Shown: piece after piece, positions 16,432-25,157 of the stretch
How the letters are laid out: the number at the start of each line of letters is the position of its first letter
Numbering within the stretch: the stretch's first letter is position 1
NCBI GenBank assembly: GCA_902783375.1
Contig: CACZQN010000032.1
Location: forward strand, 1-39,329
Source of the DNA: an uncultured Lachnospiraceae bacterium
GTDB lineage: Bacteria; Bacillota; Clostridia; Lachnospirales; Lachnospiraceae
Direction of reading: 5' to 3'
Length of the DNA: 39,329 bases
The notes under the pieces: generated by a model
What the model saw: only the letters and a program-made list of their open reading frames with translations
What the model was told of the DNA's origin: nothing
The model's database searches: none
Program-made: the position numbers and the translations under genes

Positions 16432-17899
16432 TGCCGTCACTTCCTCCCTGCAGCATACATCCTGCAGCTGCTTCTGTCCGGATCCAGCGGATCACATCTT
16501 CATCAATCACTTCCCCCGGCACGACAACCGGGATTCCCGGCGGATAGGCATAGACATAATCCGCGGAAATTCTGCCCGCACTCTCATCCAGCGGGATCCA
16601 GGCACTTCCCGCCTCTGCCGCGCACCGCACAGCCTCTGCCGGAAGCAGCCGCCGGATCTTCGGACCGGTCATCTGCTGCACACGATCCAGCTCTTCCGGT
16701 TCTTCTGCAGATGTCTCTCCTGTCCCGCTGCCCTTCTGCAGCTCCTGGTCGATCTGCGTGATGGCTGCCGCGAGGCGCATCAGTCCTTCTTCCGTGTCGA
16801 ACATACTGGTCATCCCCAGCACATAGTCCTTTGCATACATCTCGAAGGTCAGATGATAGTCCTTTTCAAGACGGTCGCAGAGCCAGGCCCCCCGCTCCGG
16901 CAGGACAAAGATCAGTTTCGAAGGATCCAGTGCCGCCGAGAGATCTCTCTCCCACGGTGCCCAGAGGCGGATGACCTTCAGCCCTCTCACAGCATAGTAG
17001 AACCCCCGGAGATGCTGCACATATGCCGCCATCAGTTCTTTCCGGTGCTCCTGCAGCACCCGGATGCAGTGCTCCATCCCCGCCATCAGGACATAGGACG
17101 GGCTGGATGTCTCCAGCAGATCGAACATCCGGTGGAGACGTCTCCCATCCACCCTTTCCGAACACCGGTACAGGATGGCCGTCTGGGTGAGGGACGGCAG
17201 GGTTTTATGCATGCTCTGCGCCACCAGATCGGCACCGAGCCGCACGGCTGTTTCCGGAAAGTACGGTACTTCCGGATCATCCAGCCCGAAATGCGCCCCA
17301 TGTGCCTCATCGACCATCAGGACGACATCATACCGGTGGCAGATGGCAGCGATCTGATGAATATCCGAGGTTACCCCTTCATAGGTCGGGGAAGTGAGCA
17401 CGAGCATCCGGATCGTCCGCTTCTCCTCCGCTGCAGCCATCAGAAGCGCCTCGATCTGTTCTGCGTGGATGGCACCCGCGATTCCCGCTGCATCCACATC
17501 AGGCCACACGTAGGAAGGTACCAGGCCAAAGAGTTCGATGGCATGATACACCGATTTGTGGCAGTTGCGGGCGACCAGGATCTCATCTCCCCGCTGGCAG
17601 ACTGCACCGATCCCGGCAAGCAGTGCCGTCGTGCTGCCGCCGACCGAGAAGATGCTCTCCTTCGCACCGTAGAGCGATGCGGCAGACTTTTGGGCATCGG
17701 AAATCAGCCCCTCGGCATGATGCAGATCATCAAAGCCCGGGATCTCCGTGATATCGATCGCATAGGGCGAAGTCTGTTCCGGATTCTCCGCCAGGAAACC
17801 ATACTTCCGGAGCAGTGGGAGATTCCGCTTGTGCCCCGGCATATGGAACGGATAGTAGTCGCTTTCCGCAAGATCACGCAGCGCCGACGTCAGAGTCAT
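16373..17899 (-). CDS. Orn/Lys/Arg-type PLP decarboxylase
   Basis: A fold-type I, PLP-dependent enzyme of 508 residues, the short Gram-positive type related to lysine and arginine decarboxylases. FHMPGHKR (18-25) opens the family, DEAHGAHF (197-204) holds the PLP-nitrogen Asp, and Lys232 in QSMHKTLPSLTQ forms the Schiff base. PPGIPVVVPGE in the C-terminal domain is also typical. The amino-acid substrate cannot be read from sequence. Its ATG overlaps the symporter stop (ATGA), and it contains the start of the kinase-like gene. In many Bacillota a decarboxylase of this type sits beside a kinase of the Tmk/Gmk fold. Confidence 0.92.
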   Translation of the reverse strand: MTLTSALRDLAESDYYPFHMPGHKRNLPLLRKYGFLAENPEQTSPYAIDITEIPGFDDLHHAEGLISDAQKSAASLYGAKESIFSVGGSTTALLAGIGAVCQRGDEILVARNCHKSVYHAIELFGLVPSYVWPDVDAAGIAGAIHAEQIEALLMAAAEEKRTIRMLVLTSPTYEGVTSDIHQIAAICHRYDVVLMVDEAHGAHFGLDDPEVPYFPETAVRLGADLVAQSMHKTLPSLTQTAILYRCSERVDGRRLHRMFDLLETSSPSYVLMAGMEHCIRVLQEHRKELMAAYVQHLRGFYYAVRGLKVIRLWAPWERDLSAALDPSKLIFVLPERGAWLCDRLEKDYHLTFEMYAKDYVLGMTSMFDTEEGLMRLAAAITQIDQELQKGSGTGETSAEEPEELDRVQQMTGPKIRRLLPAEAVRCAAEAGSAWIPLDESAGRISADYVYAYPPGIPVVVPGEVIDEDVIRWIRTEAAAGCMLQGGSDGNGISVCSDGQECHGQGQPL

Positions 17900-19329
17900 T
17901 TTCTGCTCTCCTGCACTTTCTTTGCGATCTCCTCGACCTTCTCATCGGTCAGGATGTAGCGTTTCTTGAACCAAAAGAATGCCACGCACAGGCAGGCGAT
18001 CGGGATCAGGGTCATGACCATTCTGAGACCGATCTTGGAGCTCTCTGCAACCGCAAGGGAAAGGTCCATGCTCTGTTCCGCTTCCGTCGTTATCGCATTC
18101 GACAGGGAGAAGATGGACAGTGCCAGCGATGCGATAAATGCCGCGAGGCCCGATGCCAGCTTCACGACGAAGGTCTGCATCGAGAAGATGACGCTCTCGT
18201 CACGGCGGTGATTCTTCCACTCACCGTAATCAACCGTATTGGCCAGGAAGACCGTCGTCAGGACAGACAGCATTCCATTTGCCGCAAAGATGAAAAAGCC
18301 CGGGATGAAAAGCAGGATGACATTCGACATGTTGGTAAAGGCCAGAATCAGAAGAACTGCATATCCCGCCATCGCAGCAGCAAGACTCACGAAGAAGATC
18401 TGCATGCTGTTCAGGAACTTTCTTAAGAACGGATACAGCAGCATCATCGAAAGAATCTGGATACCACCGCCGAAGGTGTTGAACAGCGTGTAGCTGCCCC
18501 ACCAGCCCGTACCGCCGAAGTCATATTTGAAGAAATAAATCACAAGGTTCGAGGTGATATAAAGGGCACTGTTGATCAGCACGATCGTGATGACCACGGT
18601 CATGGTCTGGTCATTCGAAACAAGTGCCTTGAACATCTGGCCGACCGAAGCCGTCTCCATATTGACCGTGGATTTTTCTTTGATATTCACGCAGGTCAGG
18701 ACGATGAAAATCACAAAGAAGAATGCAACCACGATAGCAAAATACTTGAAGCCGACGCGCTCGATCGTCTGGGCGGTTGCGCCGGATCCGGCGAACATTT
18801 TGCCGAGTGCCTGGACGCACATGACCGTGACGATGGTGATGATGGCGGAACCGACGCCTGCACAGGAACGCGCCAGCGTTGTCAGGCCTTCACGCTCCTT
18901 GCCGCCCTCGGTAAAGGCCGGAATCATCGACCAGTACGGGATGTCCATCATGGTATAGGTCACGCCCCAGAGAATATAGGTAATCGCTGCATAGGCAACC
19001 AGGCCGCCTGCATCAAGGGTTGGCGGAGCAGCAAACATCAGCACCAGGACGACCGCATTCGTCAGGGTACCGATCAGCAGCCAAGGGCGGAACTTGCCGA
19101 ACTTTGTCTTCGTTTTTGCAACAATAACGCCCATGATCGGGTCGTTAAATGCATCAAAAACACGTGCCACCATCAGGATAATTCCCATCGCGACCGCATT
19201 CACGCCCAGAATATCCTGGAAATAATACAGCACATAGCTGGCGGAAAGCATGTAAACCATATCCTTTCCGACCGCGCCGAGACCATAGGAGATTTTCTCT
19301 TTCGTCGTCAGACTTCTCTTTGTTTCCAT
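17896..19329 (-). CDS. GPH family sugar:cation symporter
   Basis: A 12-helix major-facilitator protein of 477 residues in the glycoside-pentoside-hexuronide group (MelB-like). Asp59 and Asp63 in DAFNDPIMG are the helix-II cation-site acids of MelB, and KFGKFRPW follows in the first cytoplasmic loop. The tail is charged. The transported sugar is not predictable; the alpha-L-rhamnosidase gene 2.8 kb away makes a glycoside possible, but the two are not co-transcribed. A strong promoter (19369-19397) and CGGAGG eight bases before the ATG suggest high expression. Confidence 0.93.
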   Translation of the reverse strand: METKRSLTTKEKISYGLGAVGKDMVYMLSASYVLYYFQDILGVNAVAMGIILMVARVFDAFNDPIMGVIVAKTKTKFGKFRPWLLIGTLTNAVVLVLMFAAPPTLDAGGLVAYAAITYILWGVTYTMMDIPYWSMIPAFTEGGKEREGLTTLARSCAGVGSAIITIVTVMCVQALGKMFAGSGATAQTIERVGFKYFAIVVAFFFVIFIVLTCVNIKEKSTVNMETASVGQMFKALVSNDQTMTVVITIVLINSALYITSNLVIYFFKYDFGGTGWWGSYTLFNTFGGGIQILSMMLLYPFLRKFLNSMQIFFVSLAAAMAGYAVLLILAFTNMSNVILLFIPGFFIFAANGMLSVLTTVFLANTVDYGEWKNHRRDESVIFSMQTFVVKLASGLAAFIASLALSIFSLSNAITTEAEQSMDLSLAVAESSKIGLRMVMTLIPIACLCVAFFWFKKRYILTDEKVEEIAKKVQESRK

Positions 19330-19368
19330 CAGAATTGCCTCCGTTCAGTGTTTCATACAACAACTTTC

Positions 19369-19397
19369 AGTATACCCAATTTGAAAGAAAAGTGCAA
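19369..19397 (-). promoter_or_regulatory. Promoter of the symporter operon
   Basis: Minus strand TTGCAC (19392-19397), 17-bp spacer, TATACT (19369-19374), 39 bp before the start codon. The -35 box belongs to an inverted repeat shared with the divergent promoter. Confidence 0.75.
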
Positions 19398-19428
19398 CCG
19401 GATCAGCAATTTCATCCCAGGGTTGCAC
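19392..19428. promoter_or_regulatory. Inverted repeat joining two divergent -35 boxes
   Basis: GTGCAACC (19392-19399) and GGTTGCAC (19421-19428) are perfect complements 21 bp apart. Each contains the -35 box of one of the two divergent promoters, so a factor binding both would control the symporter operon and the deaminase-fusion gene together. Confidence 0.5.
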
Positions 19429-19451
19429 GGATTCCGGTGATGGTGTAAACT
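19423..19451 (+). promoter_or_regulatory. Promoter of the deaminase-fusion gene
   Basis: TTGCAC (19423-19428), 17-bp spacer, TAAACT (19446-19451), 51 bp before the ATG at 19503. Confidence 0.6.
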
Positions 19452-19502
19452 GGAGACATCAGGAAACTGCACAGGCAACAACAGCAGACGGAGGGCAGGC
19501 GG

Positions 19503-22028
19503 ATGAACAGATTTTTCGGGAGATTTTACCTGGATCAGGAGAAGGACATCATTGTCGATCTCTATAAGGACCGTGAAGAATTATCCTACGTTCTCTCAAC
19601 ACCGAATCACAGCACCGGGAATCTGATCCGGAACCTCGCAAAGCTCTGCGATCTCCCTCTGTCCACCAGCGAATACGGGCTGCTGGTCATCGAAGGAAAG
19701 GTGCCCTGCTACATCACGGCGGACGGCAGTGAGATCTACATCTTCCGGCTCGGCGGCACAAAAGTCGCCAACATCTATCCGGACGGACGGATCGAGATGA
19801 AGGCCTCGATTCCCTCCATTTCCAAGACCCTGATGAGCCAGACGAAAAACTACGAACTGGACATTGCCAGGACCATCATCAAGACCTACATCCTCTCCGA
19901 CTGCAAATTCAAGACCGACCTGCACACGCACATGAATGCGAATCTGCATCCCGATGTGCTGATTGCACTGGGCATCTATCACCAGATCCGCTATCCGCTC
20001 TACTACATCAAGAAGCTGGACCTGGGGCTGTCCATGCGCCAGCGGGCCATGATCGAGACCGAACGCAGAAAGGTCGCGAAGCGCTTCGAACACTCCCCGC
20101 TCACCGGGAAGTACCTCACCCGCCGGATCGATGACAATACCTTCATCAACTTTGCAGACCTCATGCTCCGAAATCCTGAGCACGTTGCAGATAACATCCC
20201 GAAGATCCGTGCCTCCCTGGCTGTCCTGAAGGACGGACAGGCGGTGTTCACCAACCTCGAGAAAGTCTATCTGTACCGCTATGTCTTTACCAAGGGAATT
20301 TCTTCTGAAAAGAAGATTCAGTATACCGACTTTCATGTGGGCCGCATCCCGGATGCGGACATCGTCTATCTGCTGAACCGCATGCGGGAGGACCACGCTG
20401 CGGGGCCTTATGAAAATAACTCTCTCTTCCAGGATAAACTGCTCTGGATCGCCAGGTCCTATGCCAAGCGGCGGATCCGCTATGTGGAGATCACCGATAC
20501 CACACTTGTCAAAAAGAATGCTGCGGAAAAGATGCTTGCAGAGGTGCATGCCGTCATGCCTGCCGTCATGGCGGAAACGGGCGTGATGATCCGCTTCCTG
20601 GCCGGCATCCGGCGGATTCCGCTCACCATCGTGAAGGACCAGATCGCACCGGACGACTACCTGAAGGAGAACCTGCAGGTCCTCCGTGCCGTCTCCCGCG
20701 ATCCGTACGTCGCCGGCAGCGACATCATCGGTGAGGAGATCAACGACATCCGTGAGATCCGGCCGGTGATCAAGGAGATCGTTTCCATCGCCGCAGAGGA
20801 TCCTTCCTTCGTGGTCCGGATCCATGCCGGTGAGAATGATTCTCTTCCGGGAAATGTTGCGAACAGTATTGAGTGTGTTACCTCTTCTCTCGCACCGGGC
20901 CAGAAGATGCCGCACATGCGGATCGGTCATGGACTCTACACCCAGAACCTCCGCTCGGCAAAAGGCCATGCCCTGCTCGCAGAGATCAAAAAGCGCGGGG
21001 TCGTCCTGGAATTCCAGATCACCTCGAATGTCCGCCTGAACAACCTCAGCCAGGTTGCCGTCCATCCGCTGAAGCAGTACCTGCGCGCCGGGATCGGCTG
21101 TGTCCAGGGAACCGATGGTGCTGCCCTCTACGGCACAGACTCCATCGATGAGCAGCTGTCTCTCGAGAAGCTTCTCGGCCTCACCCCGGATGACCTCCGA
21201 CAGATGTGCCGGACCGAGGACCAGATTCTCCGCTACAGTGAGAAAGCTTTCCGGGACAAAACAAAGCAATTTGAAGCGCATTTTGAAGACTGGAAAAAGG
21301 ACCATCCGGACGATCCTTCCATCGCCGGTTACTATGCGGCATGCATCCGTGAGGCCGCAGAGACGACCAGGACCCTCTTCCTGTCCTCGGAGCGTCTCGA
21401 TACGACGGAAGCACTGGCCGCCCAGGTGGAAGACCTGCCGGATGGCATGGTCCCGATCGTCCTGGCCGGCGGCAGCTTCAACAACGACCGGCACAAGACC
21501 GTGCTGAAGCCGGAATATAAGGATCTGATCGATCAGCTGCTCGCGAAGGCCAATCCGAAGCGCATCTACTTCGTCATCGGCAATTCGTTCAGCGGCTATG
21601 AGAAATATCTGCTGGAGCAGAACCTGAAGGCTGCCGAAGCACAGAACACAGCCAGTGATCACCCACACGGTGACTGCCCCGGCAAATTCCGGATCTACGC
21701 CTTCACCCCGGTCCGTGTCACGAAAGAAGAAGCTGCAAAGATCAGTGCGCAGCCGGTCAGAATCCGGGTCGCGATCGAGCCCTCGAGCATGGGTCTCTAT
21801 AAGAGCATCGCCTACGAAGTCTTCAAGCGCAGGCCTTCGATCCTGCTGGCACTTGACGGCAACTCCGCCGGTGCGAACCTCATCCAGGAGGCAAAGAACG
21901 CCAAGTACCCGTGCCGGATCTGCATCAATCCGCACGCCAAAACGCTGAAAGCAAAGGCGGACTCCCTGCAGGGTTATGTCACCCTGCTGGAAGCCCGCCC
22001 GGATATGGCAGAAGACATTCTGCCGTAA
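19503..22028 (+). CDS. Adenosine deaminase-like enzyme fused to a Rossmann/SLOG-like domain
   Basis: A protein of 841 residues. Residues 1-130 are a domain I do not recognise. Residues 135-590 are an adenosine-deaminase-type amidohydrolase with every metal and catalytic residue in place: His141 and His143 (LHTHMN), His441 with Glu444 (HAGEN), His476 (RIGHGL) and Asp538 (GTDG). A helical insertion spans about 165-310. Residues 650-841 form an alpha/beta domain: IVLAGGSFNND (652-662), YFVIGNSFSG (689-698) and LLALDGNSAGANLI (781-794). The glycine-rich loops recall nucleotide-binding SLOG/LOG-type Rossmann folds, which is inference. GGAGG lies eight bases before the ATG. It is transcribed alone, divergently from the symporter. 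It may act on a modified purine nucleoside or nucleotide; substrate unknown. Confidence 0.85.
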   Translation: MNRFFGRFYLDQEKDIIVDLYKDREELSYVLSTPNHSTGNLIRNLAKLCDLPLSTSEYGLLVIEGKVPCYITADGSEIYIFRLGGTKVANIYPDGRIEMKASIPSISKTLMSQTKNYELDIARTIIKTYILSDCKFKTDLHTHMNANLHPDVLIALGIYHQIRYPLYYIKKLDLGLSMRQRAMIETERRKVAKRFEHSPLTGKYLTRRIDDNTFINFADLMLRNPEHVADNIPKIRASLAVLKDGQAVFTNLEKVYLYRYVFTKGISSEKKIQYTDFHVGRIPDADIVYLLNRMREDHAAGPYENNSLFQDKLLWIARSYAKRRIRYVEITDTTLVKKNAAEKMLAEVHAVMPAVMAETGVMIRFLAGIRRIPLTIVKDQIAPDDYLKENLQVLRAVSRDPYVAGSDIIGEEINDIREIRPVIKEIVSIAAEDPSFVVRIHAGENDSLPGNVANSIECVTSSLAPGQKMPHMRIGHGLYTQNLRSAKGHALLAEIKKRGVVLEFQITSNVRLNNLSQVAVHPLKQYLRAGIGCVQGTDGAALYGTDSIDEQLSLEKLLGLTPDDLRQMCRTEDQILRYSEKAFRDKTKQFEAHFEDWKKDHPDDPSIAGYYAACIREAAETTRTLFLSSERLDTTEALAAQVEDLPDGMVPIVLAGGSFNNDRHKTVLKPEYKDLIDQLLAKANPKRIYFVIGNSFSGYEKYLLEQNLKAAEAQNTASDHPHGDCPGKFRIYAFTPVRVTKEEAAKISAQPVRIRVAIEPSSMGLYKSIAYEVFKRRPSILLALDGNSAGANLIQEAKNAKYPCRICINPHAKTLKAKADSLQGYVTLLEARPDMAEDILP

Positions 22029-22033
22029 TACAA

Positions 22034-22074
22034 GATCCCCTCTGGTTCCTGTCGGACCAGAGGGGATCGTTTTA
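22034..22074. terminator. Strong bidirectional terminator
   Basis: A 15-bp stem (22034-22048 with 22054-22068, one G-T pair) and 5-nt loop, followed on the plus strand by GTTTTATTT. On the minus strand TTGTATTA follows. It separates the convergent deaminase-fusion and rhamnosidase genes. Confidence 0.85.
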
Positions 22075-22085
22075 TTTGCCCTGAT

Positions 22086-24950
22086 TCAGCGAATCTTCTC
22101 GAGAACCGCCTGGATCATCGTCAGCATCTCACCGAGATTCTGCAGTTCCGCGATCTGACGGAAGGTCATTCCCATCATGCTGTTCGGAATCTGCCCGATT
22201 CCCGGAACAGCCTCAAATAGTGCTTTCTTCGCACGTGGATCGGCAAATACTTCCGTGACCTGGTTATCCACGGTAAAGATCTTTCTGACCGGTGCATCCG
22301 GGATCCAGTTCATCTGGAAATCCCCGGCTGTCAGTTCATAGGTTCCGCCGCCGTATGGCAGTTCCACATGGGCTTCGCAGCCAAATGGTACGGTGCAGGT
22401 GAAGCGCAGACTATCATTCGGTAAGATCTCCCATGCAGCCTTCCAGGTACCGGAGGTGGATGCGTAGGTCGCGGCACAGCTGCCCAGTGCGGCATGCATA
22501 TGCGGCACGATCCGTGCCTTGCGGAAGCCCGGTTCCGCCGGCGTGAGGCCAGCCACATCCCGGTAAATCCACTCGACGATCGAGCCATATGCATAGTGGT
22601 TCAGGCTATTCATGCCGGTGGAGGAAATGCTGCCATCCGCGAGAACGGAGTTCCAGCGCTCCCAGACCGTCGTCGCACCGAGGTTGACCTCATAGAGCCA
22701 GCCCGGATAGTTCTCATTGAGCAGGAGGTTGAACGCCAGATCCGGTCTGCCGATCGCCGTCAGCGTCGGAGCCAGGAGCGGCGTACCGACGAAGCCGGTT
22801 GCAAGGTTGCCGTGATGATAATTGATCCGCTCCAGGAGTTCTTCTTTGCTCTTCTCCGGATTCGGTGTCAGTCCTTCTGAGAGCGCCAGGAGAAGCCCTG
22901 TCTGCGTTCCGATCGCACATTTTCCTGTCGCCGTAAAGTACTCGTTCCGGATATCGGCAAGCAGATCATCTGCAAGTTTCTGATACTTCTCCGCCACAGC
23001 CGCATAACTGCTGCCATAAGCAGGATCGATCTCTTTCTCATAATGCCCGCCGGCGTACGCACTTTCTGCAAGCACCTTTGCTGCGTTGACAACACAGAGC
23101 GTGCTTCTTCTGTGGTAGGACGCAGCGATATAGGCTTCGTCAGTACCGCCCTTCGTCCCGTCGATTCCATCCGGTCCATCCAGTGCCAGCCAGTCGCCGA
23201 AGTGGAAATGCTTCCGCCAGCCATGGTTATCTCCCTCGGTACGATTCAGGAACTCCACCCATGCACACATGGCATTCAGGTGCTCTGCCAGGATCTTCGG
23301 ATCACCGGTGTATTTGTAGACGTCCCACGGAATGATACAGGTGGCATCGCCCCATGCCGAAGAAGAAATCGGCACATCGAAGGCCGGCACGACACATGGG
23401 ACCTCGCCGTCTCTCGCATCCTGTTCCGTCTTCATATCGTAAAGATATTTCTCGAAAAATGCATAGCTGTCCCGCTGCAGGGTCGCGGTTCCGCAGAACA
23501 CCTGCGCGTCTCCGGTCCAGCCCATCCGCTCATCCCGCTGCGGGCAGTCGGTCGGAACATCGATAAAGTTGCCCCGCTGGCCCCATTCCGCGTTGTGGAT
23601 CAGCTGGTTGATCTTCGCATCACCGGTCACAAGGGTTCCGGTCTGCGGCAGTTCCGAATACAGAACCAGTGCGGTAAAGTCTTCTTTCTCAAAATGGGAC
23701 AGCCCCGTCAGTTTCACATACCGGTAGCCGAACCAGGTGAAATGCGGAATGATTTCGTACTCCCCGCCGTCGGTGATGAAGGTATATTCCGCCTTCGCAC
23801 TGCGCAGGTTTTCGTTGTAGAAGTTGCCGCCCTGGAGTACTTCGCCGACCTGCAGGAAGATCTTTGTTCCCGCCGGCTCCCGCACCTTCAGCGAGAATTT
23901 ACCAGCCATGTTCTGGCCGATATCAAGGACCGTTTCTCCGGCAGGTGTCGTCAGGATCTCCGGTGCCGCGAATTTCTCATGGACCGTCACCGGTGTCGAC
24001 AGCCTTGCCATCAGCACGCCTGAAGGTGCATCCGCAAGCCTTGCCGGAACAGCCGGCAGTGCCGGAAGCGTCAGGTCGATCACCTCGCCGTCATAGGCAT
24101 TCGAGAAGGTGATCTTCGAGCGGAGAACCGCCCAGGAATCATCGGTCCCGACGACCATCTCCGTACCATCCGCACAGCGTACACGGAGCTCCGCGATCAT
24201 CTTCCACTCCGCGCCATAATAGCCGGCACCGCTTCTGGCATTGAATCCGAAACGGCCCTTGTACCAGCCGTTGCCGAGCATGACCGCAAGACCTTCCGGC
24301 GCATCAAAGCCCACATTCTTCAGGCCATCGCCCATGCCTTCCGCCTGGAGGAGGTCCGTCACATCATAGGTCTGGTACTGCACCCACGCATTGTAGTTAT
24401 TGGAGTACGGTGTCAGATGCTCGTTCCCGATCCGGTTGCCGTTCCAGAACGCCTCATAGAGGCCAAGACCGGTGATATAGAGTCTCGCACAGGCAATCCC
24501 GCCGTGTGCAGCCGTTTCCGTCAGATCGACTTTCTTCACAAAGACCGGATGGCGCACTTCACTGTCATCGCAGCCGATCCACTTCGCCTGCCATGGCTCG
24601 TCCATCTTTCCGGTTTCAAAGTAATGTTCCTCACCATCATCCTCGCTGGTCAGTTCCACGCCGGCATCGGTTCTGACCGATACGGACCAGTAATATCTGG
24701 TTCTCGGCTTCAGCCCTTCCAGTCCCAGCGGGCAGCCGCCGCGGCTGTCAAGATCCTTCGCCCAGCCGGTATCACAGATGATCACTTTCTCATCCCCATC
24801 GAAGCGCCAGATGAGAATCCTTGCGGCTTCCTGTTTCCTGCTCTCGCCAAGACCGTCACCCGGTTCCACGGTCCAGGAAAAGACCGGATCTCCCATCGTA
24901 TATCCGACCGGATTATCCAGATGATTCACCTTCAGATTTGAAAGATACAT
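22086..24950 (-). CDS. Alpha-L-rhamnosidase (GH78)
   Basis: Releases terminal alpha-L-rhamnose from glycosides such as plant flavonoids or pectic side chains. The 954 residues carry the usual order: an N-terminal fibronectin-like domain (about 1-115), a galactose-binding-like Bac_rhamnosid_N domain (about 140-310), a concanavalin-like domain, an (alpha/alpha)6 barrel (about 440-800) and a C-terminal beta domain. The catalytic block is VPTDCPQRDERMGWTGDAQ: Asp468, Glu474 (the likely general acid) and Asp481. EWIYRDVAGL later holds the second acidic residue. There is no signal peptide, so it acts inside the cell on imported oligosaccharides. AGGAGGG precedes the ATG. It is monocistronic with a promoter overlapping a palindrome. 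Confidence 0.95.
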   Translation of the reverse strand: MYLSNLKVNHLDNPVGYTMGDPVFSWTVEPGDGLGESRKQEAARILIWRFDGDEKVIICDTGWAKDLDSRGGCPLGLEGLKPRTRYYWSVSVRTDAGVELTSEDDGEEHYFETGKMDEPWQAKWIGCDDSEVRHPVFVKKVDLTETAAHGGIACARLYITGLGLYEAFWNGNRIGNEHLTPYSNNYNAWVQYQTYDVTDLLQAEGMGDGLKNVGFDAPEGLAVMLGNGWYKGRFGFNARSGAGYYGAEWKMIAELRVRCADGTEMVVGTDDSWAVLRSKITFSNAYDGEVIDLTLPALPAVPARLADAPSGVLMARLSTPVTVHEKFAAPEILTTPAGETVLDIGQNMAGKFSLKVREPAGTKIFLQVGEVLQGGNFYNENLRSAKAEYTFITDGGEYEIIPHFTWFGYRYVKLTGLSHFEKEDFTALVLYSELPQTGTLVTGDAKINQLIHNAEWGQRGNFIDVPTDCPQRDERMGWTGDAQVFCGTATLQRDSYAFFEKYLYDMKTEQDARDGEVPCVVPAFDVPISSSAWGDATCIIPWDVYKYTGDPKILAEHLNAMCAWVEFLNRTEGDNHGWRKHFHFGDWLALDGPDGIDGTKGGTDEAYIAASYHRRSTLCVVNAAKVLAESAYAGGHYEKEIDPAYGSSYAAVAEKYQKLADDLLADIRNEYFTATGKCAIGTQTGLLLALSEGLTPNPEKSKEELLERINYHHGNLATGFVGTPLLAPTLTAIGRPDLAFNLLLNENYPGWLYEVNLGATTVWERWNSVLADGSISSTGMNSLNHYAYGSIVEWIYRDVAGLTPAEPGFRKARIVPHMHAALGSCAATYASTSGTWKAAWEILPNDSLRFTCTVPFGCEAHVELPYGGGTYELTAGDFQMNWIPDAPVRKIFTVDNQVTEVFADPRAKKALFEAVPGIGQIPNSMMGMTFRQIAELQNLGEMLTMIQAVLEKIR

Positions 24951-25016
24951 ATTCCCTCCTCCATGTCGCGCACCGCTTCCATCACCGAAACGGCGCTTCT
25001 TTCCTGAATCTCACAG

Positions 25017-25036
25017 AAAATATGGTATCATATTTT
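25017..25036. promoter_or_regulatory. Palindrome overlapping the rhamnosidase -10 box
   Basis: AAAATATG-GTAT-CATATTTT, perfect 8-bp arms. It covers the minus-strand -10 box at 25027-25032, the usual position for a repressor site on a sugar-use gene. Confidence 0.5.
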
Positions 25037-25054
25037 CCGGGGAATGAAAAGCAA
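25027..25054 (-). promoter_or_regulatory. Putative rhamnosidase promoter
   Basis: Minus strand TTGCTT (25049-25054), 16-bp spacer, TATGAT (25027-25032), leaving a 5' leader of about 70 nt. Confidence 0.5.
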
Positions 25055-25083
25055 CAAACCTGCCTGTATTTGCATTTTTTCAC

Positions 25084-25112
25084 TTGTATCTGCCACCGGT
25101 TTCCCCTACAAT
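25084..25112 (+). promoter_or_regulatory. Promoter of the acyltransferase gene
   Basis: TTGTAT (25084-25089), 17-bp spacer, TACAAT (25107-25112), 45 bp before the ATG. Confidence 0.7.
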
Positions 25113-25157
25113 GAAGGTACCCAGTATTCTTGACAGACCAGAAACAGGAGTCCTTTT

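Noticed and set aside
19596-21935. 779-codon minus-strand reading frame opposite the deaminase fusion
   Set aside because: The plus-strand gene holds all catalytic motifs and a promoter. The antisense frame is a by-product of codon bias.
19503-22028. RADAR defence system
   Set aside because: RADAR needs the RdrA ATPase beside the RdrB deaminase. The neighbours here are a sugar symporter and a rhamnosidase.
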